Below are positions 60,569 to 64,000 of a DNA stretch of 64,000 bases, piece by piece (within the stretch, counting starts at the first letter, position 1; every line of letters begins with the position of its first letter). The notes under the pieces are model-generated. The model was not told where the DNA came from. It was given only the letters and a program-made list of their open reading frames with translations, and did no database searches. A program made the position numbers and the translations under genes. Location: the NCBI RefSeq assembly GCF_003011895.2, contig NZ_PXWF02000121.1, positions 62,001 through 126,000 on the forward strand, read 5' to 3'. This stretch comes from Massilia glaciei (GTDB lineage Bacteria; Pseudomonadota; Gammaproteobacteria; Burkholderiales; Burkholderiaceae_D).

Positions 60569-63500
60569 CGCTCCTCGATCCGGTTGGGCGGCGCGGGAGC
60601 CCGCCAGCGCCGCGGCGCGCGGAAATCGATGTCGTCCGGCCCGAAATCGCGCAACTCCCGCCCCGGCCCCCAGTGCCAGCGCAGTTCGATGCCGCCCCAC
60701 GTTTCCGAGGTCCGGATCTCGCGCCGCACTTCGGCCCGCACTTCGATCCGTGTGCCCGGGCGCAACCACCATTCGCCGGTCGCGCGCAGCCACAACTGGC
60801 CCAGCGTCGCCTGGTCCGCCCGCTTGGCGTCGGCGCGGTAATGAATCGCCCGCCCGCCGACCTCGGCGATGACGGGACCGATCAACTGCCGCCATTGGAC
60901 GGCGGCGCGCACATGGTCGGGCCGCAGGATGTTGAGGTCGGGATTGGTCGTCAGTGACAGCGCGGCCGACAGATGCGTGTCGCGCCATGGACGCCACGAC
61001 AGCGTGTCGCCCAGCGATATTCCCAGCTTGTGCTGCGCGCGGTAGCGCGTGTGGACGTCGCTATCGACCCGCGCGGCATCGGCCTCGCCAAGGTCGAGAT
61101 TGAGCGCGCGCGCGGCCACCCGGACGGTCGGCTCGTGCGACCACAGGCCCGATCCGGCGAGCACGCGCCGCTGCGACGCGGCCACGCCCAGCGCCACCGC
61201 CGCGCCGAACCCTTGCGCCGTGTCTTGCGCCGCGCCGCTCAGCGTGGCGCTCAGGGTGAACGGCCATGGCAGCGCCGGGCTCCAGCCCCGCTCCCGCTCC
61301 GCGTGGAGCCGGAAGCCGACGGCGGGCGGGGCGCCTGGCCGCTGCCGCACGAACACATCGGCCAGGCGGCCGTCCTGCCCGTCATCGGCGCGCCGGCGCC
61401 AGGTGAGGCCCGCCTCGGCGTGGCCCCCGGGCGCCGCCGCGCCCGCGCCGCGCGCTTCACCGTCTTCCCCCCGCATCAACTGGAGCCGCGCGCTCAGGGT
61501 GCCGTCGCGCTGGTGTCCGGGCGGCTCGCCATCGACGAAGCGCACCCGCGCCGCGCGCGTTTCGGCCGGCATCTGCCACGCCGGCGGCGCGTCGGGCACG
61601 GGTTGCGGACGGTAGCGGCCCGGACGCGGTGGCAACATGGCCGCGGCCACCGGATCGGGCTGGCGCGCATGGAGGCGGTACAAGGACTCGGCCTCACCCG
61701 CCGCCGGCGGCAATACCAGCGTCGCGACCGGCCCGGCCAGCAAGCGCTCCTCGCTGCGCACGCCGTCGCGCTCGAGCCGGTCGATCCGGACCCATGCCGG
61801 TCCGGCGAAGCTCGCCTTGACCGGCTCGCTGGCGCTGGCGATGTGCCAGTCGCGCGTCACCTCCGGGTCGGGCGCCTGCGCGCCGCCGAACCGCACCCGC
61901 AGGAACTGGTTGATGTACGGCGTTTGCAATGCGACCGAGATGCGCTGCCGGCCGGGCGGCACCGGCAGCGTCAGGCTGGCGCCGCGCCGGCCTTGATCGA
62001 GCCGCAGCGCGCGCAGCGGCTTGCCATTGCGTTCGATGAGCGCCGTCACCGGCAGCGAACCGGCGCCGGGCAGGTCGTCCATCGTCAGTTCCACCCCGAC
62101 CGAGCCGGCCGCCGCGCCGTCGAACAACAGGCTCGCGCGCGTATCGCCACCGATCCGCAGCTCGCCTTCGCGCAGCGCCGGCAGGAGCGCGGCGCGAATC
62201 CTGGCCGCCGGCGACTCGGGCGCGCCATGCGGCGCCGGCACCGGGCGCAACCCGGCGCTGCGGTCGACCAGCCGCTGCCACACCCAGGCGCTGGAGGCGG
62301 CCAGCCGCTCCCACTGGTCAAGCACTTCCGGCACCGGATGCCGGTTCGCCAGGGCTGCGCCGAGCGCGACCGCGCGCGCGCGCCGGGCCGGATCGTTGTC
62401 CGCCATCCAGAGCAGCAGCCGCATGCGCTCCGCCGGATCGGACGCGTGTTCGAGCGCCGCGTCGACATCGCCGGCCGCCAGGAACCCGGCGACCGGATCG
62501 CGCGCCGCCGCCGGCCGCGGCAGCGCCTGCCAATGCAGCGGCGCCAGGCCGACCCGGTAGGCGGCGAGCGCACCGTTGGCGACGATATGGCAGCCGACAT
62601 CGCTGCCGCACCGCGGCGCCGGCGCCAAGCTGCCGGCGACGCCGTCGTGCGCCATGAAATGGGCGCTGGTGGGCGCCGCCAGAACCGGTATCTGCAGGGC
62701 CGGGCGCGCAATGCGCAGCCGCGCGAGCACGGGGACGGCGCCGGCGTCGATGGCCAGTTCATGGACGCCGGCCGGCAGCGCGATCTCGCGCGCGACCGCG
62801 GCGCCCGGGCGCGCGGCCGAGGCGTCGATCTCGAGCCCGGGCGAGGCTCGGTTCTGATGGAACGACTGCACCCAGAGCTGCCCGGGCGCCTGCACGCGCA
62901 GCGTGCCGTCCAACAGCATGCCATCGCCCTGGTGCAGCGGGCGCGCTTCGACCAGGATGCGCACGGGCCCGACCACGCGCGCCACCAGCGGCTGCGCGGC
63001 CGACGCGCGCCACCAGCTTGAGCGCAGATTGAGGGCGACGCTGCGTATGCCGACGCTGCCGCCATGGCGCACCAGCGCGCCCGGTTCGTCACGCCAAAGG
63101 CGCGCGCCGGGATGGCCCGCTTGCCAGGCAAGCCAAGCCGGCACCGCCGCGGCGCGCTGCGCCGGCGTGCCCAGCAGCGCGGCGGCGATGTCGCGGCCGC
63201 TGCCGGCCGCGTCGCTCCATGCGCCCTGCCCCGCCTGCATGAAGCCGCGCCGCGCCTGCTCCATCTGGCGAAACGACAATGCGCGCTGCGCGCGCCAGAA
63301 GGCCGCCTCCGGCGTGGCGCCGAGTTGCCGCAGCAGCGCGTCGAAGGTTTTCCAGCGCCGGCTGCGCAACGCGCTCGCCAGCAGCGCCGGCATGTCGCGC
63401 CGCGCCACCGCCAGCCCCGCCAACAGCGCCATCCGGTCGTCGCCGTCGGCGGCCAGCAGGGCGCTTAGCGGCGCGTAGGCGTTGGGGTCGCGCGCGGCGC

Positions 63501-64000
63501 GCGCGGCGGTGAACAGTCGCTGCATGTCGGCGTCTCCCTCGCGCGCATAGAGCGCTTCGAGCCCGGTTTGGGCGGCGCCGGCCAGCGCCGGATCGGCGCC
63601 GATCCAGTGCGAACGCAGCAGCCGCTCGGCGGTGAAGCGCTCGCCGGCGGCCAGCAACGCCCGCACCAGACCGCGCAGCGCGCGCGCGCGCCGCGCCGCG
63701 TCGCCCGTTTGCAGCGCGCTTTGCCACAGCGCCACCGCGCGTACCGGATCGGCCTCCCGCTCCGCCTCCCGCTCCGCCTCCCGCGCCGACGTCCCCGCCC
63801 CCTCGCGGGGCGAACGATTGTGCGCCCGCACGGCCGCCGGCGGCTCGGCGTTGGCGACAAACTGCGCGCGCGCGGCGGCGAGCATGCGTTGCAGCGGGCG
63901 CAGCGCCGCCTGCTGCAACGCCAGTCCGGCGGGGTCGGCCACGGCACCTTGCGCCAGGCGCGCCAGCACCTCGTCGTCGAGGAAATACTCGGTGCCGCCC
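60565..64000 (-). CDS. Large surface protein with barrel-like C-terminus (N-terminus outside window)
   Basis: At least 1145 residues; the frame is open through the right edge (before VLARLAQG the window still encodes GTEYFLDDE). Residues in the visible N-terminal 250 are helical repeat-like (Ala/Arg-rich, TPR-type). A middle part of beta-sandwich-like segments follows. The C-terminal about 250 residues consist of alternating strands with aromatic ends (WRPWRDTHLSAALSLTT, GQLWLRATGEWWLRPG, GGIELRWHWGPG), like an outer-membrane barrel. The last residue is Arg, not Phe/Trp, which argues against a simple porin. First visible gene of the operon with the CapB-like ligase; overlap 4 bp. It may export or anchor the polymer. 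Unknown family. Confidence 0.6.

Overview
The window is GC-rich, gene-dense bacterial chromosome with short intergenic gaps and many 1-11 bp gene overlaps. Gene content and protein style suggest a betaproteobacterium of the Burkholderiales, most likely Oxalobacteraceae (Massilia/Telluria/Duganella-like). This is inference from the sequence alone. No rRNA, tRNA, CRISPR array, integrase or complete insertion sequence was found.

Layout. (1) 1-5077: LPS core and transport genes: a partial heptosyltransferase II (waaF) overlapping msbA, and divergently an O-antigen ligase-type membrane protein and a GT2 glycosyltransferase. (2) 5216-8767: dnaE. (3) 9086-15417: a tight four-gene set of an outer-membrane barrel-like protein, an exported TPR-CHAT caspase-like peptidase, an exported FecR-like protein and a CHASE2-adenylate cyclase, followed by trhO. 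(4) 16371-17170: repeat-rich gap with two 74-bp direct repeats and 25 perfect GGT units. (5) 17171-27177: ABC-dependent O-antigen export and modification: wzm, wzt, an FkbM methyltransferase with a long coiled coil (WbdD-like layout), a double GT4 glycosyltransferase, and a gtrB/gtrA/gtrC-like trio. (6) 27656-36906: rhlE, a propeller-GGDEF diguanylate cyclase, a Sel1-repeat protein and two beta-lactamase-fold serine hydrolases. (7) 36937-41121: an ECF sigma/anti-sigma operon with a divergent subtilase and a Gly/Asn/Ser-rich exported protein. Three sites share GGA(A/T)(T)xxA-N14-CGTT, which suggests one small regulon. (8) 41284-45631: a Lon-N-domain protein and a five-gene operon of a nitrate/taurine-type ABC importer with SCO1 and a cupredoxin-like protein. 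(9) 45863-50761: a GAF histidine kinase, a protein with 18 pentapeptide units, a DMFase-like protein and an eRF1-like small protein. (10) 50891-54173: divergent glpK and glpD. (11) 54195-54357: a 163-bp MITE-like element with perfect 17-bp terminal inverted repeats, whose end supplies the stop codon of a response regulator gene. (12) 55708-64000, leftward: a large surface protein with a barrel-like C-terminus (cut by the window edge), a 1394-residue HEAT-repeat/CapB-like Mur ligase fusion, and a chloramphenicol acetyltransferase-like acyltransferase.

The best candidates for undescribed systems are the HEAT-CapB/barrel/CAT operon (a possible poly-gamma-glutamate-like or other amide-linked surface polymer), the envelope-spanning CHAT/CHASE2-cyclase operon, the ECF-subtilase-glycine-rich regulon, and the SCO1/cupredoxin ABC operon. 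None of these assignments was tested by database search. Domain names come from motifs visible in the translations.
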